Shown here: positions 37,901-50,323 of the stretch, piece after piece
Position numbering within the stretch: the stretch's first letter is position 1
How the letters are laid out: each line of letters begins with the position of its first letter
Assembly: GCA_028826165.1 (NCBI GenBank)
Contig: JAPDFW010000063.1
Location: 1,178,001 to 1,242,000, forward strand
Direction: 5' to 3'
Source of the DNA: Anaeramoeba ignava
Lineage: Eukaryota; Metamonada; Anaeramoebidae
Length of the DNA stretch: 64,000 bases
Position numbers and translations under genes: made by a program
Notes under the pieces: model-generated
What the model was told of the DNA's origin: nothing
The model's database searches: none
The model's input: only the letters and a program-made list of their open reading frames with translations

Positions 37901-40043
37901 ATATATTATAAAAATATATTTACAAGAAATATTCAAAAATATTATTATAAAAATATTATTATAAAAATTTATTTACAAGAAATATTATAGAAATATATTT
38001 AAAATATTATAAAAATTGAAAAAAAAATAAAAGGAATACAAAAAAGATATCGATGAACATAAAAATAAATACGATAAACTCTCAAAAGAATACGAAGAAA
38101 TGCTCAAAAAAAACAAAACAGGAATGAAAGATCTTGAAAAAAATCAATTGGCAAAAATCGAAGAACTCACAAAACAAAATCAAGCATTAGGAGAAGAAAA
38201 CAAAAAACTCAAAGAAGAAAATCAGAAACTAAAGAAATCACAAGAAGATTCAGAAAAAGATCAAGAAAAACAAAAAAAACTAGAAGAATATGAAAAAAAA
38301 CTTGAGAAAAAAAAGAACAAAGCAAAAAAATACAAAAACGAATCAAAGGAGAATAAAAACAAGCTTGAAAACAAAGAGAAAGAGAATGAAGAACTGCGAA
38401 AAGAGTTAGAAGCATTGAAATTGAATATGGAAAAAAAAGAGGAAAAAATAACGGACGAAAAAGAGGAAGAGAAGAAAACAGCGAAGGATCTATCGTCTTT
38501 ACCTGTGAAGGTATCAACAAGAGCAATCAGCCCAACGGAAGAGTTCATCATCAACTTTGTGAACGAGGCTTTCAAGAACGACCCAGACTTAGAGCATCTG
38601 ATACCAATTGGAAGGATGACAGCAGATCTTTTGGACGCTTCCAAGGATGGAGTGCTATTATGCAAGCTTGTCAATTACACAGCACCAGGGACAATTGACG
38701 AGCGAGTTATCAACTACAATGGTAATCGGGAGATGGTTAAAGAAAATTACACTCTGTGTTTGAGTTCTGCGCGGTCAATCGGTTGCGATGTGACGAATAT
38801 TAACGCAGAAAAATTGGCAGATCTCGAAGAATCAGAGGTCATCAACTTGGCTTGGCAAATAATGAAATCAGGCACAACAAATTACGTCAACTTGCACAGG
38901 CATCCTGAGCTCATGGAGCTTCATGAAGCAGGCGTTGTGAGCCAGAAGGATCTTGAAACTTTAACGCCTGAAGAAATTCTTCTTCGTTGGTTCAATTATC
39001 ATCTTGCAAAGGCGAACCACAAAAGAAAAGTGCAAAATTTCACAACGGATCTTGCAGACGGGGAGAACTTGACTGTTTTATTAAGTCAACTTAGTCCCGA
39101 ACACTGTGATTTGACGAAATTTTATGAGCTCAAAGCAATCGATCAGCGAGTGCGCTATGCCTGCGACTGTTCAAAGGCAATCAGCCCGCAGCTCAACATC
39201 TCACCCGATGTGCTGATGAAGGGTGAAATACCCGACCTTATTACATCCTATGTAGGAAACATATTTCATGTGAAGCCTGGTTTGCAGTCTTCGAAAACTT
39301 CCGAAATCAATCACGCCCTCGATTACCAAAGCTCGGGAACCCGTGAGGAGCGCGCGTTTAAGATCTGGATCAATTCTCTCGGAGTGGATCCTAAAGTCAA
39401 CAACCTCTATGAGGATCTTAAGGACGGTTTTATTCTTCTTCAAGTTCTTGACAAAATCGAACCCGGTTGTGTCGATTGGAAAAAAATCAACACAAAACCT
39501 TCCAACTTATACCAGACTATCGAGAACTGCAACTATGTTATCGAGTTAGGTCGCTCTCTCGGCTTCCAGCTAGTCTCCATCTCCGGAAGTGATATCGTCA
39601 AGGCAAACAAGATGCTTGTTTTGGGTTACATTTGGCAAGCAATGGAATTTCACATCAAAAACATTCTTAAGAAACTCAACGTGATACAAAGTGGGAGAAT
39701 CACTGATAAATCCATGACGACCTGGGCAAACAACAAGGTCAAGGAAGCTGGGAAAAGTTCCCAAATTTCTTCTCTTAAAGATCCCTCAATCAAAAACGCT
39801 ATTTTCTTTATCGATCTTATTTATGCAATTCGTCCTGAAGCTGTTAATTATAAATTCGTCAAGGCTGGTGATGATGAGGAGCAATGTATGGATAATGCTT
39901 TATATGCAATTACTCTTAGCAGAAAGCTTGGTGCTGATATCTTTGCCCTTCCTGAGGATATTGTGGAAGTTAAACCAAAGATGCTTTTGACTGTTCTTGG
40001 AGAATTGATGCGATTACATAAACTTTATCATAAAAAGAAATGA
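34913..40043 (+). CDS. Coiled-coil plastin/fimbrin with four CH domains
   Basis: Four exons: 34913-35294, 36830-37287, 37355-37789, 38034-40043 (about 1094 aa; introns 1535, 67 and 244 bp). Residues 1 to about 570 are Lys/Glu-rich coiled coil. About 590-1094 is the complete plastin actin-bundling core of four calponin-homology domains: CH1 (GVLLCKLVNYTAPGTIDERV, SARSIGCDVTNINAEKL), CH2 (LLRWFNYHLAKANHKRKVQN), CH3 (FKIWINSLGVDPKVNNLYED), CH4 (TTWANNKVKEAGKSSQ). The core should cross-link actin filaments. Ordinary plastins start with calcium-binding EF-hands; none is seen here and the coiled coil takes their place, so calcium control is probably absent. The CH-coding part (38500-40000) is visibly richer in G and C than the rest of the window. 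All splice joins keep frame. Confidence 0.9.
35335..36820. repeat. 19-bp ATTATTTAAATTAATAAAT array inside an intron
   Basis: Fills intron 1 (35295-36829) of the plastin-like gene. The 3' half is nearly perfect, for example about 36200-36430 and 36600-36810; the 5' half is degenerate. No coding potential. Confidence 0.9.
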
Positions 40044-40356
40044 TTTAAAATCAAAATTAAAATCAAAATCAAAATCAAAATCAAAAATCAAAATTAAAAT
40101 CAAAATCAAAATCAAAAATCAAAATCAAAATTAAAATCAAAATCAAAATCAAAATCAAAATCTAAAATCAAAAATCAAATCTTTTTGAAATCAAAATTAA
40201 AAAAATCAATGTCCACTTTTTGAATCTCTTTTTTGAATCTCTTTTTTGAATCTCTTTTTGAATCTCTTTTTTGAACTTCTTTTCAAAATCCCAAAATAAA
40301 AAAAATAATAAAAAATTTCTTTTTTCTTTCTTTTATTAATTTAATTTAATTTAAAT
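40044..40356. repeat. Convergent intergenic region with ATCAAA-type repeat
   Basis: Between the ends of the plastin-like gene (+) and the unrecognised gene (-). 40050-40175 is AAAATC/AAAATT repeat; 40215-40275 has five copies of a ~13-bp TTTTTTGAATCTC unit. Nothing else seen. Confidence 0.6.
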
Positions 40357-42144
40357 TTAATTTAAATATTTCTTTAAAAAATTACGAATCTCCTTCTTTT
40401 CAACAACAAATAAATTTGTATATTTAGAAATCAAATCATTCTTCATTTTCATAGAAACATTTGAATTATCAGCAATTAAAATAATATGACTTGAAAAATC
40501 ATCACGAAGAATAGGAACAAGATTCAAAATATTCTGAAAAGAACCAATAACAACAGAACAAAGTCCACTAACAAAAATATTGGAAATATTATCCTCAAAA
40601 CACTTGTATTTTTCAAGCAAATTGTCACTTCTTTGTTTTGTATACGAAACTTGATAAGTATGAAAAATCTCACTTTGAATACTTTCAACAACTTGATTCA
40701 ATTTGACAACTCGTATATTTTTATATGATTTGATCGAAATTCCTCGAAAAGGTTCAATCAAATAAACCATTCTTCCAATAAATTGTGTTGGAGTTAATAA
40801 TTTGGAAACATCCGAAAATTCGGAAAAAAAATCAAAAGAAACATTTGTTGAGTAATTCATTGACAAAAGAACGATTTTGAGGAGCAAATGTGAAGCAAGT
40901 AAGTTATTGATTTGATTTTGATTCGAAATATGATTTCTAAGCATTTCCAAGTACTGTATTATGCTTGTAGAAAACGAAACTGGCGCCAGTAAAAGGAATA
41001 TCAAAATCAGAATCCAAAACATGTAAATTTTCAGTAGGTTTTTTTTCAGCAACAAAATTCTCAAACCGCTGCGGTGGAACCTCTCCTCCTACACACAAAC
41101 GTGAGAAATCAAGCTTGGAAATGAGCATGATTTTCTTGATGATTTGCCCACTTATAATTCCTTTTGTATCTCTTGCTTCAATTATCAATGAATTCAAGTG
41201 TGTTGACATTTGGTTATAAACGTTAGACTCAATTTTCATCATGTTTAAGCAGCAGAAGTATTGGATGATTCTCGGGTTTTCTGTTGTCCAAACATGCGAG
41301 AATTTGTTTTTTTTGATCAAAACTTCGCAAATGGAAATTTCAAGCAAATTTTCGTGGAAAAATTTTTCTGGAAAATAAATCAAGATTGGGAAATAATATG
41401 ATTTTTCTTTGCGTAAATCATTCAGAATCACAACAGAGTCAAAAGGCGCATTTGTAGAGATTACAACGCGTATTTTACCGTGGGATTTGATGTAGGAATC
41501 CTCCACAAGATCGAGAACTTCCTTTTGATTATGATCCGATTCAATTTCAATAAAATTTGTATTTTGAATATTTTTTGGATTTTTTGTGAATATTTCTTCC
41601 TCCTTCCAATTTAGATTTGAATCATGTATCCAAATCACTGATATTGTGTTGTGATGAGTGATATTTGTTGAGAAAAAGGTTTTTTCTCTTGCAATTTCAA
41701 TCATTTGAAGAAGATTCATTTGCAATCCTGATTTCAAAATCAATCCAAGAAATTCAACATTAAGTATTGGATCATTAAATTTCGATAAACGAAGTTGAAT
41801 CAACCAATCGTGAATGTTTTGAATATCAATCTCTTGTCTTTCAATTAATCTTATATTGATTGGATTAAAGAGAATGTCTTTAAGTGTTTCTAGTTTTTCA
41901 ATTAAATATTCTGTTGGATATAATTCAATGTTGAGTTGTATAATTTTATAGAGAGAAATTATTAAAGAATCATTTGGTGATTGAATTGGTTCTTGTGTTT
42001 TCTTATTTTTGAAAAATTTTTTAAATTTTATTTTTTAAATTTAAATTTTTTAATTATTTTTTTTACTGAATTATTTTTTGGAATTGTTTCAAATCTTGTT
42101 GTAAATTTCTTCCATTTTGTTATTGATTGTTGATATCTTTCCAT
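40357..42144 (-). CDS. Unrecognised conserved-looking protein
   Basis: Exon 1 42144-42067 (MERYQQSITKWKKF), a 65-bp intron, then a long frame from 42001. The frame changes between about 41020 and 40953. One model is a second GT-AG intron of 67 bp (40954-41020), giving 551 aa with both joins in phase 0. The other is a single extra base in the A run 40971-40974 with no intron. The stretch has exon-like base composition (about 36% GC, against about 18% for the confirmed 67-bp intron at 37288), which favours the indel. I recognise no domain. There are alternating helix and strand-like segments (IRVVISTNAPFDSVVILNDL, SYYFPILIYFPEKFF, FSRLCVGGEVPPQRF) and no signal peptide or clear membrane helix. 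Function unknown. Confidence 0.6.
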
Positions 42145-42358
42145 TTTATTTTTTTTATTATTTAAATTAAAAAGAAATTAAAAAGAAATTAAAGAGAAAT
42201 TAAAAAGAAATTAAAAAGAAATAAAAATGAAAAAAATGAAAAAAATTAAAATGAAAATTAAAATGAAAATGAATTTGAATTTAAATGAAAAAAAATGAGA
42301 TGAAAAAAAAATCAAATCAAATCAAAAAAATTCCAAAAAAATTCCAAAAAAAAAAAAA

Positions 42359-45300
42359 TCATTTTTTAGTCTCAAGAATTTCAGTTGTTCCATTACTTAA
42401 AAGTTGAACTTGATCTTGAACTCTTCTTGCAGTTGTTAAAGCATGAACCCATTCCTTCATTTCCTCTTCAGAAGAAGCAGCCAAATAATAATCAATTTCA
42501 TTAACACGAATTTGGAAAACATGTTTTCTTTTGAGATCTTTATCAGCATTTTTATAAACTCGAATTTCCGAAACAAGAAACATTTCATCAGGTTTATTCA
42601 AAGAATCGGGAGTTTTAAAAGAGGAAAGAACGTTATCTCTCAACATGAACCACTTGCGTTTCCATTTTGTTTTTTTGAAAAGGGTTGTTTGGAAATGATA
42701 AAGCCAACCGTCTTTTTGATCTCTTTTCATAAGTTCTCTTAGTTTTGCCAGTTCAAGTTTTTTTCTTGATTCTGCTGTTGTTAAAGCTTCTACATTTTCC
42801 TTTGTTAATCTTTCTGCTTCTTGTTTTGAACGGTTTTCAATTTCCGTTAATCTTTGTACTAATTGTCCTTTTTCTCCTTCTGATTTTCCCAGTTCGCTTT
42901 TTATTTCTTGGATTTCTCGAACTGATGTTTGGATTTGTTTTTCTAATTCTTCTCGATGTTTTTGATTCAGTAAGTCAATCTCATCCTCTTTGTTTTTTTG
43001 ATATTCTTCGTATTCTGTTTCTAATGTGTCTTTTTCTTCCACTAAGTTCTCTAATGCTTCTGTTAGTGAATCTACTTCTGTTTGTAATTCCGTGTTTTCT
43101 TGTGTTAAAAATGCTATTTTCTCTTGAAGTTCTTCGATTAGTTGATTTTTTTCTTCGTCGAGTTCTTTTTGTTTTGTTTCTTGGAATAATTCATTTGAGA
43201 TTTCCATATTAAGTGTGTTGTCACCCTAATTAAAAAATTTTAAATTTTTATTTAATTTTTATTTCATTTTGAATTAATTTTCATTTTTATTTAATTTTTA
43301 TTTAATTTTAATTTTTATTTAATTTTTATTTAATTTTAATTTTAGTTTTGAATTAATTTTAATTTTGAATTAATTTTTGTTTTTATTTAATTTTAATTTT
43401 GAATTTTTAATTTTGAATTAATTTTAATTTTGATTTTGAATATTTTTTTATTTTCATTTTGAATTAATTTTGAATTAATTTTGAATTAATTTTGATTTTG
43501 AATTAATTTTAATTTTGAATTAATTTTGAATTAATTTTTATTTAATTTTCATGTAATTTTTGTTTTGAATTAATTTTTACAGATTGTAATTCGGTTGTCG
43601 AAATTAAATTATTAATCCCAAGAAACTCAGAAATTTGACTTAATCCATCAATCCTTTTTTGTTTTTTACCTGCAAGAAACTCTTCTTTCTTTTTCAAAAA
43701 TTCATTCCGTTCAGAATCACTCAAATTTTCCAAATTTTGGTTAAGATCAAAATCAGGCTTGTCTGGATCATTAACTAAATTGATTGTAAAATCTATTTTT
43801 TCCTGAACAGAATCAAGTTGCTTCTCAAGTTCCTTTGCTCTCTGTTGATATTCTTCAATTTCCTCTTTTGTCAACTTGAGTTCTTCTGGGATTTTTTTTG
43901 GATCTAATTCTTGTAATTTAATTCTTGCTTTAATTTTTTCAATTTCATATTTGATTCTTTCTTTCTTCTTTCCCAAAATGCCGACAAAAGCCGCAGCATA
44001 CCCAACTCCATCAGAAAGATCTTCATAGCTTTGCAACTTGCGATTGATTCCCTGCTTCTGAAGATGATAGTTCATCCATTCAAGTGCATTTTCGTGTTCA
44101 AATTCCTTTTCCAAATCGTCTTTTTCAATTTTATTATCTTCATTTTGATCGTTTTCTGTATCGCCTGATTTTTCCGTTTGACTCTCTTTTTGATCTTCTT
44201 CAATGCTCTGAGAAGAATCTGGAGAAAATTGATGTTTTTTCTTTTGACGAAGTTTCTTTTTCTGTTCCAATAACTTCAATCTTTCTTTTTGCTTTTTTTG
44301 AACTTCTTGTTGTTTTTTTTGTAATTCCTTTCTTTTCTTTTGAACTTCAATGTTGTTTTCAATCCGATTTTTTGCGCTTTGAGCTCGTGTTTCTGAAACT
44401 TTTTTGATTCGTTCTTCCAACTGAACTAATCTTTCACTTAATTCAATGTTACTTTTAATTAAAGATGCTAATCTTTGATTATCAAATGTTCTTTTCATTA
44501 AAGAAGTTGAGAATAAAATGTTGATTTCTTGATCTCCCTTTGCAATATCAGTAGGATCAATAAAAGGTGCAATGTTCAAGTAATTGGAAATTTCAACAAT
44601 CAATCCTGCGTTTTGTTTCCGTTGTTGTGGTTCGATTGTTGTTTTTTCTTTACTTAAACTTAAAATGGTCGAGATTTTTTCTTTTAGTTTTTCCATTTCT
44701 TCAATTTTTTCTTCCATTTCTTGTATTAGTACTAATTGCTTTTCTGATTCATCTTCTTTTTGTTTCTCTGTTTCTTGATTTCCTGTTAATTCTTGTTGAT
44801 CAGCTTCTTCTCTTTCTTTGATCATTTTTTGTTCGATCATATCTTTTTGTATTTGTAAATATTCTGTTTCTTTTGAAAGGATATCTGAAAGAATAAAAGC
44901 ATAAATTTTTCCATCCTAAATGAAAAGAAAAGAAATTTGTTTTTTTTTTTGATTTGATTTCATGTAAATGAAATTTTTTTTTAATTGTTTTTTTTTTTTT
45001 TTCGATTTTTAACCTTTAAATCACTAATTTCTTTTATTGAATCAAATCCTCTTTTTTCCGATTGAGAATTTATCCATTGAATAACTGATTTAACAGGATC
45101 AATTTTCTCACCATCTCTTCGAATAAATGAAAAGTCAAATTCGTTTTCATCAATTAAAGAATTTTGCATCAATTTTCTTTGTTCTTGAGGTAAATTCTCC
45201 ATTTCTTGAGGATTTAATAATTTATTCAGGGAAAACATTTTGGTTGGTAATATTTTTTTGGGAGTAAAAGGTAAGGACTTCTTAAAAGAGCTCATTAGAT

Positions 45301-48300
45301 TTTCAACTAAATTTCTTGAATGATCCAGAACACCAGTTTTTAATTTTTCGATATTTTTTTTCATTTTCATTTCTTCCAATAATTTTGATTGAGAGCGAAG
45401 AAATTTAGATTCTTCCATAACTTGCTTAAAAAGAGATCCAATAAAAGAAGCGTTTAGTTCTGAACTTCCCTGAGTAATATCTTCAGGTTTGATGAAGCAT
45501 TTTGATCCCATAAATTGTTCTGCAATTTCAATCACCAATTTTGCTCTTTCAAGTTGGTTTGTTGTTTTTAAAATGGTGTCATTTTTTTGGATTAATTCTC
45601 GGATTTTTTGTTTTTTATTCTCCATTAATTTAATGAGTGATGGAACTGATTCAATTTCTTTTTTCTTTTCTAATTTTGTGATAAAATTGCTATATTGTTT
45701 TTCTTGTTCTTGAAATATTGATTTAAAAAGTACAACATAAGCTTCAGAATCCTAAAAGAAAAAAAAATTTTAAAAAAAATTCAAAAGATTTGAAATTGAA
45801 AATTAAAAAAATTACTTTAATATCTTCACTAGTATTAGTTAAAATTCTTTTATTTCCTGCTTTTTCAAATGAATTATTGATCCATCTTAATAAAACATCA
45901 ATAGGATCTTGTTCTGAAATTGAAAATTGTTTTTGGTTTTCATTTTCATTTTCTCCAAGTAATGCAAATCTTATAGAAGGTGGAATAAATTCACTTTTTA
46001 ATTCTTCGAAAGTTTTAAATCCAGTTTCAGTTGTAACATGTGATAAAAATCCTGAATGAAGTTTTCTAACCTAAAATTATTTAATAAAATTTTAATAAAA
46101 TTATTTAATAAAATTTTAATAAAATTATTTAATAAAATTTTAATAAAATTTTTTGAATTAAAATTATTTAATAAAATTTTTTGAATTAAAATTATTTGAA
46201 TTAAAATTTTTTGAATTAAAATTATTTGAATTAAAATTTTTTAAATTAAAATTATTTGAATTAAAATTATTTGAATTAAAATTTTTTGAATTAAAATTTT
46301 TTGAATTAAAATTTTTTTACTCTTTGTTGTAACATTGCAACTTCCTTTTTTAATTTTTCAATTTCTTGTTTAGATGGATCTGGAACAGTTCGATCACTTG
46401 CTTTATTGAAAAGTGTTGCTGAAAATGCTAAACCAAGTCTTGGATTTGCCTTTTGATTTTAAATCAAAAAAAAGTGGAATAAAAAATTAATTTTATAAGA
46501 ATTATATTTAAAAAAAAAATAAAAAGAATAATTACTTCTGTGATATCATTTGCATTGACAAAATCATTACAATTCAACATTTCTGCAACTTTCTCAATTA
46601 CTTCAGCTCTTTTTTTATGATCAGGATTAGCAAGTGCTTCTTCAATCATTATTTTTGCCTAAGAAAATATTTAATTTAATTTAATTTAATTTAATAAATT
46701 ATATATAAATTTAATTTAATAAATTATATTGATTTAATTTAATAAATTATAAATTATTTATTGATTTAATTTAATAAATTATAAATTATTTATTGATTTA
46801 ATTTAATAAATTATTTATTTAATTTAATTTAATAAATTATTGATTTAATTTAATTTAATAAATTATTTTACTTGATCTAATTCCCATAATCGATTTTTAA
46901 TCATTTCAATTCTTTCTCGATTTTCTTCATTATCTTCAAGACTTTCTAATTCGGCAAGAAGTGAATCTCTTCCTTCTGTTAAAATTTGTCTTAAGATAAC
47001 AAGATAACCTTCACCATCCTAAAAACAATTAATATAAAAATTAATTGAATTTTGAATTTTGAATTTTGAATTTATATAATAATAAAATATATTGATACAG
47101 CAAGATCTTCCCCAAAATTTTTAACTTTTCTTTTTGATCCTGCTTTTTCTAAATAATGATTAAACCATCTAAGAAGAATTTGATCTGGTGGTGTTTCTTT
47201 TGCATCAGTTCCTAAACTTGTTTGCAAATCTTGTTGCTCTGCTAATTTCATTTTAACTCTTGCTAACAAACTGAATTTAATAATTTGCCACACTAATCCA
47301 AGTGTTAATGTAACCTATTTTTTTAATGTTGAATTTTGAATTTAATTTTGATTTAATTTTGATTTAATTTTGATTTAATTTTGATTTAATTTTTGATTTA
47401 ATTTTGATTTAATTTTGATTTAATTTTGCTTTAATTTTGATTTAATTTTTGATTTAATTTTGATTTATTTTTGCTTTAATTTTGATTTATTTTTGATTTA
47501 TTTTTGCTTTAATTTTGATTTAATTTTGATTTATTTTTGATTTAATTTTGATTTATTTTTGCTTTAATTTTGATTTAATTTTGATTTAATTTTGATTTAA
47601 ATTTGATTTAAATTTGATTTAATTTTGATTTAATTTAGATTTATTTTTGATTTAATTTTGATTTAATTTTAATTTGATTTTGCTTTAATTTTGATTTATT
47701 TTTGATTTAATTTTGATTTAATTTTGATTTATTTTAGATTTATTTTTGATTTAATTTTGATTTAATTTAGATTTATTTTTGATTTAATTTTGATTTAATT
47801 TAGATTTATTTTTGCTTTATTTTTGATTTAATTTTGATTTATTTTTGATTTAATTTTGATTTAATTTTGATTTAATTTTTAATTTTTGATTTAATTTTGA
47901 TTTAATTTTGATTTAATTTTAATTTAATTTTGATTTAATTTTGATTTAATTTTGATTTAATTTTGATTTAATTTTGATTTAATTTTGATTTAATTTTGAT
48001 TTAATTTTGATTTAATTTTGATTTAATTTTAATTTAATTTTGATTTAATTTTGATTTAATTTTGATTTAATTTTGATTTAATTTAGATTTATTTTTGATT
48101 TAATTTTGATTTATTTTTGATTTAATTTTGATTTATTTTTAATTTAATTTTAATTTAATTTTGATTTAATTTTGATTTAATTTTGATTTAATTTTGATTT
48201 AATTTTGATTTAATTTTGATTTAATTTTGATTTAATTTTGATTTATTTTTGATATAATTTTGATTTAATTTTGATTTATTTTTGATTTAATTTAGATTTA

Positions 48301-50030
48301 TTTTTGCTTTATTTTTGATTTAATTTTGCTTTAATTTTGATTTAATTTTGATTTAATTTTGATTTAATTTTGATTTAATTTTGATTTATTTTTGATTTAT
48401 TTTTGCTTTAATTTTGATTTTGATTTTGATTTAATTTTGATTTAATTTTGATTTAATTTTTGAGTTTAATTTTGATATAATTTTGATTTATTTTTGCTTT
48501 ATTTTTGATTTAATTTTGATTTATTTTTGATTTAATTTTGATTTAATTTTGATTTAATTTTGATTTAATTTTGATTTAATTTTGATTTAATTTTGATTTA
48601 ATTTTGATTTAATTTTGATTTATTTTTGATTTAATTTTGATTTAATTTTGATTTATTTTTGATTTAATTTAGATTTATTTTTGCTTTATTTTTGATTTAA
48701 TTTTGCTTTAATTTTGATTTAATTTTGATTTAATTTTGATTTATTTTTGATTTATTTTTGCTTTAATTTTGATTTAATTTTGATTTATTTTTGATTTAAT
48801 TTTGAATTAATTTTGATTTAATTTTGATTTAATTTTGATTTAATTTTGATTTAATTTTGATTTAATTTTGCTTTAATTTTGCTTTAATTTTGATTTATTT
48901 TTGATTTAATTTTGATTTAATTTTGATTTATTTTTAATTTATTTTTAATTTAATTTAGATTTATTTTTGATTTAAATTTGATTTAATTTTGATTTTAAGT
49001 TTTCATTTAATCAGTTAATGAAAAAAATGAGAAAATAAATTGAGGAAGTGAAAAAAGGAAGGAAAAGCAAAAAAATAATAAATACTTTTTTATCAGTAAT
49101 ATCTTTACCACCAATCCCAACAACAGTACAACCTATTGCTTTAGCTCCTTTGATACAAACTTCATTATTAATATTTTTCTCAAACATACTTTTCTTTTTT
49201 TTAAAAACAATTTTCCTTTCATCAACAACACCAGGAAAATAATTAAGGATTAATTTACTAAAGGAGAGCAAAAAATATAAAAAAAATAAAATTAATAAAA
49301 ATGAGGAAAAAAGAATTTTAATTTTATAAATGAATTTTAATTTTAATTTTAATTTTAATTTTAATTTTAATTTTAATTTTAATTTTAATTTTAATTTTAA
49401 TTTTAATTTTAATTTTAATTTTAATTTTAATTTTAATTTTAATTTTAATTTTAATTTTAATTTTAATTTTAATTTTAATTTTAATTTTAATTTTCATTTT
49501 AGTTTTAATTTTAATTTTAATTTTAATTTTAATTTGATTTCTAAAATGAATTTTAATTTTATAAATGAATTTTAATTTTAATTTTAATTTTAATTTTAAT
49601 TTTAATTTTAATTTCTAAAATGAATTTTAATTTTAATTTAATTTTAATTTTATAAATGAATTTTAATTTTAATTTTAATTTTAATTTTAATTTTAGTTTT
49701 AATTTTAATTTTAATTTCTAAAATGAATTTTAATTTTAATTTTAATTTAAATTTTAATTTAATTTTAATTTTGATTTCTAAAATGAATTTTAATTTTAAT
49801 TTTAATTTCTAAAATGAATTTTAATTTTAAATATAATTTTAATTTTAATTTAATTTCTAAAATGAATTTTAATTATTTTACTTAAGTAAAACTCCTTCAG
49901 CAATAACATCAAAAATTTCCATTGTATCTGGGTTAATTGGTAAAGAATCCCCAACATGTGGATCTTCTTTCAAGGTTTTATTAATAAAATCAACGTATCG
50001 ATTTCTTTCTCTGTCAGTTATTTTCGACAT
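42359..50030 (-). CDS. Five-CH-domain coiled-coil protein with C-terminal PH domain
   Basis: Ten exons: 50030-49882, 49257-49086, 47314-47099, 47018-46872, 46658-46536, 46449-46321, 46070-45816, 45751-45014, 44915-43581, 43225-42359 (about 1376 aa). Eight of nine introns are phase 0. Exons 1-3 rebuild a plastin-type CH1 (GVLLNKLILNYFPGVVDERK, KAIGCTVVGIGGKDI, LGLVWQIIKF). Four more CH modules follow: ILLRWFNHYLEKAGSKRKVK; DVLLRWINNSFEKAGNKRIL; SVIQWINSQSEKRGFDSIKE; LEWMNYHLQKQGINRKLQSY. Each ends in a fimbrin-like block (PRLGLAFSATLFN, SSELNASFIGSLF, DQEINILFSTSLM, NTLNMEISNELF), but its two halves are separated by a charged coiled-coil insert. About 1257-1355 is a PH domain (DGWLYHFQTTLFKKTKWKRK). 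Predicted actin-binding or scaffold protein held to phosphoinositide membrane (inference). Confidence 0.87.
43235..43560. repeat. TTTTGAATTAA / TTTTATTTAA repeat in intron 9 of the CH-PH gene
   Basis: Degenerate short repeat occupying intron 43226-43580. Its motif differs from those of the other introns of this gene. Confidence 0.7.
46080..46315. repeat. TTGAATTAAAATTA repeat in intron 6 of the CH-PH gene
   Basis: Tandem ~14-20-bp units within intron 46071-46320. A similar motif fills the small intron of the poly(A) polymerase gene (6541-6615). Confidence 0.7.
47325..49000. repeat. 11-bp TTTTGATTTAA array inside an intron
   Basis: About 1.7 kb of TTTTGATTTAA with TTTTTGATTTA and TTTTGCTTTAA variants, filling intron 2 (47315-49085) of the five-CH protein gene. 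No ORF. The variants are interspersed, suggesting repeated local re-amplification. Confidence 0.92.
49310..49875. repeat. TTTTAA array with TTTCTAAAATGAA interruptions in intron 1
   Basis: Fills intron 49258-49881 of the five-CH gene. A perfect (TTTTAA)n run covers about 49334-49492; the rest mixes TTTTATAAATGAA and TTTCTAAAATGAA units. The frame that reads NFNFNF through it is repeat-derived. Confidence 0.85.
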
Positions 50031-50285
50031 TTAAAAAAAAAGTTTTTTTTTTTTTGTTTTTTTTGGAAAAGAAAAAGAAAATGGAAAAAGAAATAAAAAT
50101 GCAAATTAAAAATTGCAAATTAAAAATTCAATTTAAAAAAGAAAAAAAGAAAAAAGAATGTAAAAAAAAAAATGAAAAAAAAATTTGTATTTTTTGTTTT
50201 TTAAATTATAATTTTTATTTATTAATTTTTTATTATTAATTTTTAATTAGGGAGTTTTTTTTTTTGCTTTTTTTTTTTTAATTAA

Positions 50286-50323
<38 letters not shown>

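Noticed and set aside
49330-49575. 81-aa frame of (NF)n
   Set aside because: Pure TTTTAA repeat within intron 1 of the CH-PH gene.
50054-50239. 61-aa Lys-rich frame
   Set aside because: Low-complexity AT sequence upstream of the divergent genes, no motif and no leader signal.
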